Part shown: piece after piece, positions 34,201 through 46,749 of the stretch
Position numbering within the stretch: position 1 is the stretch's first letter
Layout of the letters: the number at the start of each line of letters is the position of its first letter
From: Anomaloglossus baeobatrachus
Lineage: Eukaryota; Chordata; Amphibia; Anura; Aromobatidae
NCBI RefSeq assembly: GCF_048569485.1
Contig: NC_134364.1
Location: forward strand, 139,331,798 to 139,395,797
Reading direction: 5' to 3'
DNA: 64,000 nt
The notes under the pieces: generated by a model
What the model saw: the letters and a program-made list of their open reading frames with translations, nothing else
What the model was told of the DNA's origin: nothing
Database searches by the model: none
Translations under genes and position numbers: made by a program

Positions 34201-37200
34201 CGGCAGCACCAGTGGGGCAGTGATGAGACTCCACCGGGGGGCACATACCTGGCGCAGGCGGGGTGTGCAGGTAGATGTCCTCACTGTACTCCCCGTATCC
34301 CGCCTTGTTGTAGCCCCGCACCCGCAGCACATACACACTGGCGATATCTGGACCCTCCAGAACGGTGCTGAGGCTCCAAACCTCCTCCCGTCGCTGCCAC
34401 AGCTTTAGGGTCTTGTGTTTAGGGTCGATCTTCCGATACTCTATGGTGTAGTGCCAAGCGGGGGCAGAGTCCTGCGGGAGGCGCCAGCTCAGGTAGATCT
34501 GGTCGTAGGCGTACGTCCGCTGCGTATCAATGACTGGTGCGTGTGGAGCTGCAGGAGAAGCGGGGACATTCAGAGATAGAGGGCTAAGGCAGGAGGAACA
34601 ACAGGAGGGACGCAGGGAGCATTCCAGGCTAAGAGGGAAGAAAGACCCGAAAATTTAGATCAGAAAGCGAGCAGGAAGATGGAAGGATGAAGGAGGAGGA
34701 TGGGAGTTATCCCCCGCATAAGACGGAGACTGGCAGCAGTAAGTGGGGAAGGTGAGGGCAGGAGGTTGGGGTGGTCACTTGCCTCTGCATCTCCAGGACT
34801 GGACATCACCCTGAGAGCCCTACAAACAGAGAGAGGGACATGTGGGTGTGAGGAGGGCCATGGACGGGCGGATGAGGGCCCTCCGGGAACTCGCCAGCTC
34901 CCCACTATCACCGGGGAGAACAGACATGGAGGCTCCGCGCTGTGACACCTTCAAATGAGTGGAAGTGAATGACAAAGCGTTAACATCCAGCACATGCGGC
35001 AGAACTGACCCTGCGCAGGCGACCCCCGGGCGCTGCTCCGGATTATCCCGCAGAGGTGGGGGGTGGTCATGGATGGAGATGACCCAGCAGACGCCACATC
35101 ACCTGGGGCACTTACCTCTGACAAAGTTCAAGTCTGACATCAGCTTCAGCTCACGGCTCACGTCCAGTTTGATGGGTGGCAGAGGGGCGCAGGCTGCGGA
35201 GCGGAAACTCTGCACGGATTCTAGAGCTCGGGCGATCCTGGGGAGGAACAAGATTGTTACCGAGATGTTCTCTGTGCTACCCCCACACCCCTCTGTAACC
35301 CCTCTCTGCCCTGCTCTCCTCTAATCTCTCTACTTCCTTGCCCTCTGTAACCCCTCTCTATCACGTACTTCTCTATAATCCCGCTCTACCCTGTAATACC
35401 CTTGTGTTACACCCCCCCGTAACAACCTCTCGACCCCACCCTTCTCTGCAACCCCTCTCTACCCTGCTCTCCTCTGTAACTCCCCTGTGTTACCCCACCC
35501 CCCTCTGTAACCCCGCTCTACCCTGCTCTTCTCTGTATCTCCCCTGTGTTACCCTGTTACCCCACCCCTCTCTGTAAGCCCTCTCTACCCTGCTCTCCTC
35601 TGTAATTCCCCTGTGTTACCCCACCCCCTCTGTAACCCCTCTCTGCCCTGCTCTTCTCTGTATCTCCCGTTACACCACCCCCTCTGTAACCCCTCTCTAC
35701 CCTGCTCTCCTCTGTAACTCCCCTGTGTTACCCTGTTACCCCACCCCCCTCTGTAACCCCTCTCTACTCTGCTCTCCTCTGTAACTCCCCTGTGTTACCC
35801 CACCCCCCTCTGTAACCCCTCTCTACCCTGCTCTTCTCTGTAACTCCCCTGTGTTACCCCACCCCCCTCTGTAACCCCTCTCTACCCTGCTCTTCTCTGT
35901 ATCTCCCGTTACACCACCCCCTCTGTAACCCCTCTCTACCCTGCTCTCCTCTGTAACTCCCCTGTGTTACCCTGTTACCCCACCCCCCTCTGTAACCCCT
36001 CTCTACCCTGCTCTCCTCTGTAACTCCCCTGTGTTACCCCACCCCCCTCTGTAACCCCTCTCTACCCTGCTCTCCTCTGTAACTCCCCTGTGTTACCCCA
36101 CCCCCCTCTGTAACCCCTCTCTACCCTGCTCTCCTCTAATCTCTCTACTTCCTTGCCCTCTGTAACCCCTCTCTATCACGTACTTCTCTATAATCCCGCT
36201 CTATCCTGTAATACCCTTGTGTTACACCCCCCGTAACAACCTCTCGACCCCACCCTTCTCTGCAACCCCTCTCTACCCTGCTCTCCTCTGTAACTCCCCT
36301 GTGTTACCCCACCCCTCTCTGCAACCCCTCTCTACCCTGCTCTCCTCTGTAACTCCCCTGTGTTACCCCACCCCCCTCTGTAACCCCTCTCTACCCTGCT
36401 CTTCTCTGTATCTCCCGTTACACCACCCCCTCTGCAACCCCTCTCTACCCTGCTCTCCTCTGTAACTCCCCTGTGTTACCCCACCCCCCTCTGTAACCCC
36501 TCTCTACCCTGCTCTTCTCTGTATCTCCCGTTACACCACCCCCTCTGTAACCCCTCTCTACCCTGCTCTCCTCTGTAACTCCCCTGTGTTACCCTGTTAC
36601 CCCACCCCCCTCTGTAACCCCTCTCTACCCTGCTCTCCTCTGTAACTCCCCTGTGTTACCCCACCGCCCTCTGTAACCCCTCTCTACCCTGCTCTTCTCT
36701 GTATCTCCCGTTACACCACCCCCTCTGTAACCCCTCTCTACCCTGCTCTCCTCTGTAACTCCCCTGTGTTACCCTGTTACCCCACCCCCCTCTGTAACCC
36801 CTCTCTACCCTGCTCTCCTCTGTAACTCCCCTGTGTTACCCCACCCCCCTCTGTAACCCCTCTCTACCCTGCTCTTCTCTGTAACTCCCCTGTGTTACCC
36901 TGTTACCCCACCTCCCTCTGTAACCCCTCTCTACCCTGCTCTCCTCTGTAATTACCCTGTGTTACCCCACCCCCTCTGTAACCCCTCTCTACCCTGCTCT
37001 TCTCTGTATCTCCCGTTACACCATCCCCTCTGCAACCCCTCTCTAGCCCACCCCACCCCCTCTGTAACCCCTTACCCCACCCCCTCTGTAACCCCTCCCT
37101 ACCCCACCCCCTCTGTGCTTCGCCCACCCCAGAGGTACCTACCGCTCATGTAGCTGCTTAGCTGCCAGGACAAAACACGGCTGCTCGGTCTCCTTCATCA

Positions 37201-40200
37201 CCTCGTGGGCGTAGCTCACCAGGCCGGAGTTCTCCAGAAGGGACTGGCGTTCCCACACCTGAGCCTCCAGGATGCAGCGCCGCTCCCGCTGTCGCTCTGT
37301 GATGTCCCGCGTCAGTGCCGCCTGCTTCTCATCCAGGGCAGAGCGCAGGGCGCCCACCAGCTGCACCACCTCCTCCTGAGCTTTGGCTCCATGTAACTGC
37401 AGAGAGGATTCTGGGTTATTAGGGGGTAGAGTCAGTGGGTGATGAAAGGGTGGACCTTGAGGCCCAGAAATATCTGGAAGGAGGGCGAGTGAGAAGATGG
37501 AAGAAAGTAGATAAGCAAGAGGTGATGGGTGGGGTTATAGCAAGAGGGAGGGGCAGAGGCAGGAAAAGCTATGGAGGGACTGCAGGAAGGGTTGTGGGCC
37601 GCTCACCTCTGTCTGCTTCATACTGTCCTCCAGTTCATTGATCTGTCCCTGTACAAGATGCTGACTGCCCAGGATGTAGGCCAGAGTCTTACCGAGCTTA
37701 TCCTGCAGCACAACATATGTATTATATACGCCCGTCACTAGGATACAAGAAAGTCTTCATGCCCCTGAAGACGCCAGGACAAGTAAATAATCCCACCCAG
37801 AAGAAACATTTCACAATGTAAAAAAGGGAGACCCTTTTAAAGGTCATCCATAATCTACAAAGTAAAGTGAAATTATTGAGGGGGGGAATAAGAAAACTAC
37901 AATAACGTTGTTGCAAAAGTGTTCACACCCTCTTATACTTGTGGCTGTGCTCATGTTACACAGCATCAGTGCTCAGCTGCCATCAGTTACATCTGATTAT
38001 CCCCAGTGTCGCTGTTCTAGTGGGATTTTTTGGGTCTGTAAACAGCTGAAAACACAGCAAAGGATCCCGATCTGGAAAGTTGTCAGGAAAAGAGAGAAAC
38101 GCATTTCCACGGGATTAGATCTACCATGGATACTGTGAAAAGAAGGGGCGGAAAGCCGGGACAGTCGAGCCCAGACCTGAGGTTGAGGGAAATCTGCGGT
38201 GACCTGAAGAGGGACACAGGAGACCCCGCAGGCTGACAGAGGAGGAGCGGGGGGATAGACCGTGACCCAAAAAGACTGAACGTGCCAGAAATTCACAGAG
38301 GACAAAACCAAAGTATTAGTGTAAGGGTGTGTGGATTTATGCAACCATATTTCAGTTATTTACATTTTTTAAGAAAGGTAAAATGAAAGACATATTCCAG
38401 GTAACATTTAAGGAGGAAAAAGGTCTGAAATGTTTCTTCTGGGTAGGATTATTTCCATGACAACACCTGTGATTTCTTATAGGCATGGTATATTCATAAC
38501 TATGGTTGTATCTCCCTCTACTGGTCATCTGTATAACACACTATACTAGACAGCAGAGGCGGGCAGAGACTGCCACCTGCCGGGCAGAGAGCGTCAGCAC
38601 AGGACAATCCGAACAGACACCCCAGGATTATTAGCACATGGTGGTCCTCACCTTTAGAGCCTGGTAGGCACTGATGATGGGTGTGATCTTGTGTCCGCTG
38701 TGTGTCCGCCGCACCCGACAGATCTGACACACCAACCGCTGACAGGTCTTACAGTACAGCATCACCTCCTCTTTGTGGTCCGGACACATCAGACCCTGCA
38801 GAGAGGGAGAAATCAGGGTCTACACATGGGTCAGGGGCTCCCCATCAGTCAGGATCACACCGTCAGGGTCTCAGGATAGGGTCTCTCCATCATTCCTGGT
38901 CTCCCCAATCAGAGTCTCAATTTCTTCTTCGTCAATCATTTTCTCAGGGTTTCTCCATCAGTCAGGGTTTCTCCATCAGTCAGGGTTTCTCCATCAGTCA
39001 GGGTCTCCCCATCAGTCAGGGTCTCCCCATCAGTCAGGGTCTCCCCATCAGTCAAAGCCTCCCTCGTCAGTCAGGGTCTCCCCATCAGTCAGGGTCTCTC
39101 CATCAGTCAGGGTCTCCCCATCAGTCAGGGTCTCCCCATCAGTCAGGGTCTCTCCATCAGTCAGGGTCTCCCCATCAGTCAAAGCCTCCCTCGTCAGTCA
39201 GGGTCTCCCCATCAGTCAGGGTCTCCCCATCAGTCAAAGCCTCCCTCGTCAGTCAGGGTCTCCCCATCAGTCAGGGTCTCCCTATCAGTCAGGGTCTCCC
39301 CATCAGTCAGGGTCTCCCCATCAGTCAGGGTCTCCCTATCAGTCAGTCTCAAGGTCTCTCGTCAATCAGTTTCTCCCCATCATTCAAGGGGACCCTGAGA
39401 CCCAATCAGTCAAGGTCTCCCCCGTAATTCTGTGTCAGGATCACACCAGTCAGGGTTTCCCTATCACTCATGGTCTCCATTTCCAGTCTTCCCAACTCAG
39501 CAGCATAAATAAGGCACATTATCACAAAATTAATAAATAGCCTGAAACTGAGGATTACACCCAGTATACAGGACAGGAGAAGTGGTACTGTGCAGTGTAT
39601 ATATACAGAATAATACAGATACTGAGGATTACACCCAGTATACAGGACAGGAGAAGTGGTACTGTGCAGTGTATATATACAGAATAATACAGATACTGAG
39701 GATTACACCCAGTATACAGGACATGAGAAGTGGTACTGTGCAGTGTATATATACAGAATAATACAGATACTGAGGATTACACACAGTATACAGGGCAGGA
39801 GAAGTGGTACTGTGCAGTGTATATATACAGAATAATACAGATACTGAGGATTACACCCAGTATACAGGACATGAGAAGTGGTACTGTGCAGTGTTATATA
39901 CAGAATAATACAGATACTGAGGATTACACCCAGTATACAGGACAGGAGAAGTGGTACTGTGCAGTGTATATATACAGTATAATACATATACTGAGGATTA
40001 CACCCAGTATACAGGACAGGAGAAGTGGTACTGTGCAGTGTATATATACAGAATAATACAGATACTGAGGATTACACCCAGTATACAGGACAGGAGAAAT
40101 GGTACTGTGCAGTGTATATATACAGAATAATACAGATACTGAGGAATACACCCAGTATACAGGACAGGAGAAGTGGTACTGTGCAGTGTATATATACAGA

Positions 40201-43200
40201 ATAATACAGATACTGAGGATTACACCCAGTATACAGGACAGGAGAAGTGGTACTGTGCAGTGTATATATACAGAATAATACAGATACTGAGGATTACACC
40301 CAGTATACAGGACAGGAGAAGTGGTACTGTGCAGTGTATATATACAGAATAATACAGACACTGAGGATTACACCCAGTATACAGGACAGGAGAAGTGGTA
40401 CTGTGCAGTGTATATATACAGAATAATACAGATAGTGAGGATTACACCCAGTATACAGGACAGGAGAAGTGGTACTGTGCAGTGTATATATACAGGATAA
40501 TACAGATATTGAGGATTACACCCAGTATACAGGACAGGAGAAGTGGTACTGTGCAGGGTATATATACAGGATAATACAGATACTGAGGATTACACCCAGT
40601 ATACAGGACAGGAGAAGTGGTACTGTGCAGTGTATATATACAGAATAATACAGATACTGAGGATTACACCCAGTATACAGGACAGGAGAAGTGGTACTGT
40701 GCAGTGTATATATACATGATAATACAGATACTGAGGATTACACCCAGTATACAGGACAGGAGGAGTGGTACTGTGCAGTGTATATATACATGATAATACA
40801 GATACTGAGGATTACACCCAGTATACAGGACAGGAGAAGTGGCACTGTGCAGTTGTGGCGCTCTGGCCTAGCCAGGTCGTCACAGATAACACACAAACAC
40901 CCCACCCCCACTAGACAGGGACACCAGCCAAACACAAAACCCTTGTTGCCTCCCTCCAGTGTCTGATGTCCACACCAGGTGGGGCGGAGCCAAGCGGTTG
41001 GCCCCACCCACCGAGGAGTTCACAGGCCTGGAGGCGGGAAAAGTGACAGTCGAGTTGAGGAGTTTAATCCAGGAGGTGGAAGTGAGAGGAGTAAACACTT
41101 GGGTGTCTGGGTTTGTGGCCCAGGCACTGACAGCAAGGTTGGCAGACGGTGGTGGCCGTCTGCAGGAGAGGTGAATCAACGCGGAACCGTAGGACCAGGG
41201 TCGGGCGACGGCCCGCCAGTACTGACCGGGGAGGGAAGTGAAGCCAGCACACACAGGCAGGGCCATCAGACCCCGACCAGGTTTGGAGCCGCCGACAATA
41301 GTCAGATCCGAATGTGACTGGAACCCCAGGGGTTTCTTAACAGCAAAAGTCCCGATTGAAGGCAACCGCCCACACCGTGAGGGTATACAGCTACCGCCTA
41401 AGGCTAGAGACCCAAGGGCCAGCGCCTGCGGGCAAACGGGCTCCTCCGGTACCCATACACCGGGGAGCAGACTACCATTGGGGATCCATAGTAGCCAAAC
41501 AAGAACATCAAGGTGCAGGGAAAGACAGCCGCCATCACCTGTCCGGGGAGAGACACTGCAGCCGGCTGCGGGACCCGTCCATCCAGCCGTTTGGTTTACC
41601 GAGGACTTTGTGCATCTCTTACTGAGTGAGTACATCCATGCTATCCGGCACCGCGCCGCGCTGTCCCTGCAACCCTGCACCTCACCAACCCTGCCTCCCC
41701 GTCACATCATCGGGCCCCTGGACCACCGACCCCTACCCACGGAGGGGGAAAACAACATCCCAGCTGCTCCCTACCATCGCTCCCGGGATCCCCGTCACCA
41801 GCAGCGGTGGTGCCCATCTTCACCACGACCCGTGGGTGGCGTCACGGACTAAATCCCCAAACAAACCACCCCTTTCACTCACGGGCGAGGAGCGCCGCTC
41901 GAGTCCCCAGATCCGGCCCACCGCTCGAGCCACCGAGCAGCCGCAGCAGCGCCGGACCCGAGCGTTAGCGAGAGCGCAGCAGCGGCGACGTCCTCCCCGC
42001 CCGCGACAACTTGGCGTCACGAACAGGATTGAACCCATCTACTTACCAGTAGAAGTGCGCCTTGTGATCTCCGCCGGCGGTGTCCGGCCGAAAATTTTGA
42101 AGCGCCACCATCTTGGCGCGAAAATCTCCCGCTCGAGCGTCTTCTCCGAGCAGGGAAGGCGCGAAAGTGAAGCCCCGCCCCCAACAAACGGAAGTGCTGA
42201 AGAGAACCGAGGGGGAAATGGGAAAAAGATGTCTGCGCCCGACGGAGCTGTCGGAGGAGTGGCGTCGCAGCCGCGGCGGCATGTAACTAGCGCTGAGGAG
42301 TGCAGGGACACCAGGACTCTGCCGAAACACGTTCCTGGACGCCAACGTGGAAGGATGTGTCGGAAGATCCAGGCCCAGGCTGATTCCCTGATGGAACGGT
42401 GGATGGCCGAGGTGGAGGAACCGACTGCGGATGTGCGAGCACGCAAAGTGGAAGCAACCGTGGAGGAGCAGGTAAGCGACCCACGCCCCTATGTCCCCCA
42501 GGGACCAGCCACCGCGGCTAAGGGACCCGGTCTGCTGCCCTTGCCCTCTATATCACCTCCCCCGCCGCCCGTACCGGTTGCCGCTGCTCCCCTGCTCGGT
42601 CCGCTGCTACCAACACCGGCAGCGGAGTCCGTTCTACCAGCCTGCAAAGACCCGCCTGCAGAAGACGAGAGCAGTCAGCCTGTCATCGCTCCGACACCCG
42701 TACCAGCCCCACGTCGCGCCTGCGTCCAGACTTGGATGCACCAGCGATCCCAGAGGAAGCCGCGCACCAGATGACAACGGCCCCGGCAGTCTGCCCGGCC
42801 AAGATGGAGGTGACTGTCGACCGGAAGCCAGCCCAGCGGGTAAAGCTGGACACTCCCAGAATCCAGGCCTCGGCTGAGGCGTTGCGGGGTTGCCGCTGCA
42901 AGGCAGCCGAGCAGGCCACGACACAGCGGGGTTCCCCAGTGCAGAAGGTGCCGGTCGTAGCCGGCATGGGGGAGCTCCGGCTGGGCCCGACCCCCGCACA
43001 GAGCGAGACGGAGCGGGCAGACGCCCCATACTTGGAGCGGCAGCAGCGCCAGCTAGGCCGGGAGATCGCTGCCCGAAAAAGGTGTAAGGCGGATGTGTAT
43101 GCCCGCATGTATGTGGAGAAAGATCACCTGCAGCGAGCTACCATCGGGGTCCAGAGCAGTGCACCATGTGAAGGTGGCACTGGAGCCCCACGGTTGAGAA

Positions 43201-46200
43201 TGGACTGTTGAGTAAGGCAGCGGTCCACCGTTGCAAGCAGTTGTTCCCCGTTGGGACCCTCAGCAGTTTAAATGAATGACATTAATCAACCGTGATCTTC
43301 ATCTGATTGTCTACCTGATTATCCCGGCCGTTGCCGGCAAGTTGTCCCCGGAGGGACTCTAAGTGTTTACAACCAGCATGAGAGACTACTCATGGACATG
43401 GCAGAGAACTGGCAGGCCACCCACGAACTTGTGGGCTTGTAAATAAGTTGAGGGTTGATTTATTTTGTAAATAAGTTGAGGGTTGACGGCCCGCCGGTAC
43501 TGACCGGGGAGGGAAGTGAAGCCAGCACACACAGGCAGGGCCATCGGACCCCGACCAGGCTTGGAGCCGCCGACAATAGTCAGATCCGAATGTGACTGGA
43601 ACCCCAGGGGTTTCTTAACAGCAAAAGTCCCGATTGAAGGCAACCGCCCACACCGTGAGGGTATACACTACCGCCTAAGGCTAGAGACCCAAGGGCCAGC
43701 GCCTGCGGGCAAACGAGCTCCTCCGGTACCCATACACCGGGGAGCGGACTACCGTTGGGGATCCATAGTAGTCAAACGAGAACATCAAGGTGCAGGGAAA
43801 GACAGACCCGTCCATCCAGCCATTTGGTTTACCGAGGACTTTGTGCATCTCTCGCTGTCCCTGCAACCCTGCACCTCACGAACCCTGCCTCCCCGTCACA
43901 TCACCGGGCCCCGGGACCACCGACCCCTACCCACGGAGGGGGAAAACAACATCCCAGCTGCTCCCTACCATCGCTCCTGGGATCCCCGTCACCAGCAGCG
44001 GTGGTGCCCATCTTCACCACGACCCGTGGGTGGCGTCACGGACTAAATCCCCCAAACCAACCACCCCTTTCACTCACGGGCAAGGAGCGCCGCTCGAGTC
44101 CCCGGATCCGGCCCACCGCTCGAGCCACCGAGCAGCCGCAGCAGCGCCGGACCCGAGCGTTAGCGAGAGCGCAGCAGCAGCGGCGTCCTCCCCGCCCGCG
44201 ACACAGTGTATATATACAGAATAATACAGATACTGAGGATTACACCCAGTATACAGGACAGGAGAAGTGGTACTGTGCACTGTATATATACAGAATAATA
44301 CAGATACTGAGGATTACACCCAGTATACAGGACAGGAGGAGTGGTACTGTGCAGTGTATATATACAGAATAATACAGATACTGAAGATTACACCCAGTAC
44401 ACAGGACAGGAGAAGTGGTACTGTGCAGTGTATATATACAGAATAATACAGATACTGAGGATTACACCCAGTATACAGGACAGGAGAAGTGGTACTGTGC
44501 AGTGTATATATACAGAATAATATACATACTGAGGATTACACCCAGTATACAGGACAGGAGACGTGGTACTGTGCAGTGTATATATACAGAATAATACAGA
44601 GACTGAGGATTACACCCAGTATAGAGGACAGGAGAAGTGGAACTGTGCAGTGTATATATACAGTATAATACAGATACTGAAGATTACACCCAGTATACAG
44701 GACAGGAGAAGTGGTACTGTGCAGTGTATATATACAGAATAATACAGATACTGAGGATTACACACAGTATACAGGACAGGAGAAGTGGTACTGTGCAGTG
44801 TATATATACAGGATAATACAGATACTGAGGATTACACCCAGTATACAGGACAGGAGAAGTGGTACTGTGCAGTGTATATATACAGAATAATACAGATACT
44901 GAGGATTACACCCAGTATACAGGACAGGAGAAGTGGTATTGTGCAGTGTATATATACAGGATAATACAGACACTGAGGATTACACCCAGTATACAGGACA
45001 GGAGAAGTGGTACTGTGCAGTGTATATACAGTTAGGTCCAGAAATCTTTGGACAGTGACACAATTTTGGCGAGTTGGGCTCTGCATGCCACCACATTGGA
45101 TTTGAAATGAAACCTCTACAACAGAATTCAAGTGCAGATTGTAACGTTTAATTTGAAGGTTTGAACAAAAATATCTGATAGAAATTGTAGGAATTGTCAC
45201 ATTTCTTTACAAACACTCCACATTTTAGGAGGTCAAAAGTAATTGGACAAATAAACCAAACCCAAACAAAATATTTTTATTTTCAATATTTTGTTGCGAA
45301 TCCTTTGGAGGCAATCACTGCCTTAAGTCTGGAACCCATGGACATCACCAAACGCTGGGTTTCCTCCTTCTTAATGCTTTGCCAGGCCTTTACAGCCGCA
45401 GCCTTCAGGTCTTGCTTGTTTGTGGGTCTTTCCGTCTTAAGTCTGGATTTGAGCAAGTGAAATGCATGCTCAATTGGGTTAAGATCTGGTGATTGACTTG
45501 GCCATTGCAGAATGTTCCACTTTTTTGCACTCATGAACTCCTGGGTAGCTTTGGCTGTATGCTTGGGGTCATTGTCCATCTGTACTATGAAGCGCCGTCC
45601 GATCAACTTTGCGGCATTTGGCTGAATCTGGGCTGAAAGTATATCCCGGTACACTTCAGAATTCATCCGGCTACTCTTGTCTGCTGTTATGTCATCAATA
45701 AACACAAGTGACCCAGTGCCATTGAAAGCCATGCATGCCCATGCCATCACGTTGCCTCCACCATGTTTTACAGAGGATGTGGTGTGCCTTGGATCATGTG
45801 CCGTTCCCTTTCTTCTCCACACTTTTTTCTTCCCATCATTCTGGTACAGGTTGATCTTTGTCTCATCTGTCCATAGAATACTTTTCCAGAACTGAGCTGG
45901 CTTCATGAGGTGTTTTTCAGCAAATGTAACTCTGGCCTGTCTATTTTTGGAATTGATGAATGGTTTGCATCTAGATGTGAACCCTTTGTATTTACTTTCA
46001 TGGAGTCTTCTCTTTACTGTTGACTTAGAGACAGATACACCTACTTCACTGAGAGTGTTCTGGACTTCAGTTGATGTTGTGAACGGGTTCTTCTTCACCA
46101 AAGAAAGTATGCGGCGATCATCCATCACTGTTGTCATCCGTGGACGCCCAGGCCTTTTTGAGTTCCCAAGCTCACCAGTCAATTCCTTTTTTCTCAGAAT

Positions 46201-46685
46201 GTACCCGACTGTTGATTTTGCTACTCCAAGCATGTCTGCTATCTCTCTGATGGATTTTTTCTTTTCTTTCAGCCTCAGCATGTTCTGCTTCACCTCAATT
46301 GAGAGTTCCTTAGACCGCATGTTGTCTGGTCACAGCAACAGCTTACAAATGCAAAACCACACACCTGTAATCAACCCCAGACCTTTTAACTACTTCATTG
46401 ATTACAGGTTAACGAGGGAGGCGCCTTCAGAGTTAATTGCAGCCCTTAGAGTCCCTTGTCCAATTACTTTTGGTCCCTTGAAAAAGAGGAGGCTATGCAT
46501 TACAGAGCTATGATTCCTAAACCCTTTCTCCGATTTGGATGTGAAAACTCTCATATTGCAGCTGGGAGTGTGCACTTTCAGCCCATATTATATATAGAAT
46601 TGTATTTCTGAACATGTTTTTGTAAACAGCTAAAATAACAAAACTTGTGTCACTGTCCAAATATTTCTGGCCCTGACTGTATATG

Positions 46686-46749
<64 letters not shown>

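Larger units (their letters stand above)
40854..44203 (+). mobile_element. LTR retrotransposon, incomplete, inside the 74-bp array
   Basis: Parts: 5' LTR 40,854-42,008; primer site 42,012-42,029; internal region to about 43,483; partial 3' LTR 43,484-44,203. CAGT flanks the element (40,850-40,853 and 44,204-44,207), and the array resumes in register on the right. It belongs to family A. The internal region is about 1.5 kb; no polymerase or envelope region is seen, so it is broken and could not move alone. The LTRs are still closely similar where both exist, so it is not old. Confidence 0.88.

Noticed and set aside
37435-37641. Plus-strand frames overlapping trim46 exons 5-6
   Set aside because: Antisense shadows of the trim46 coding exons and introns; no splice or domain support.
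42229-43211. Host gene encoding a Pro/Ala-rich protein
   Set aside because: It lies between a primer site and a partial 3' LTR inside an element with a CAGT duplication, so it is retroelement sequence, not a host gene.
45905-46513. 202-residue plus-strand frame
   Set aside because: Antisense shadow of the Tc1 transposase coding region.
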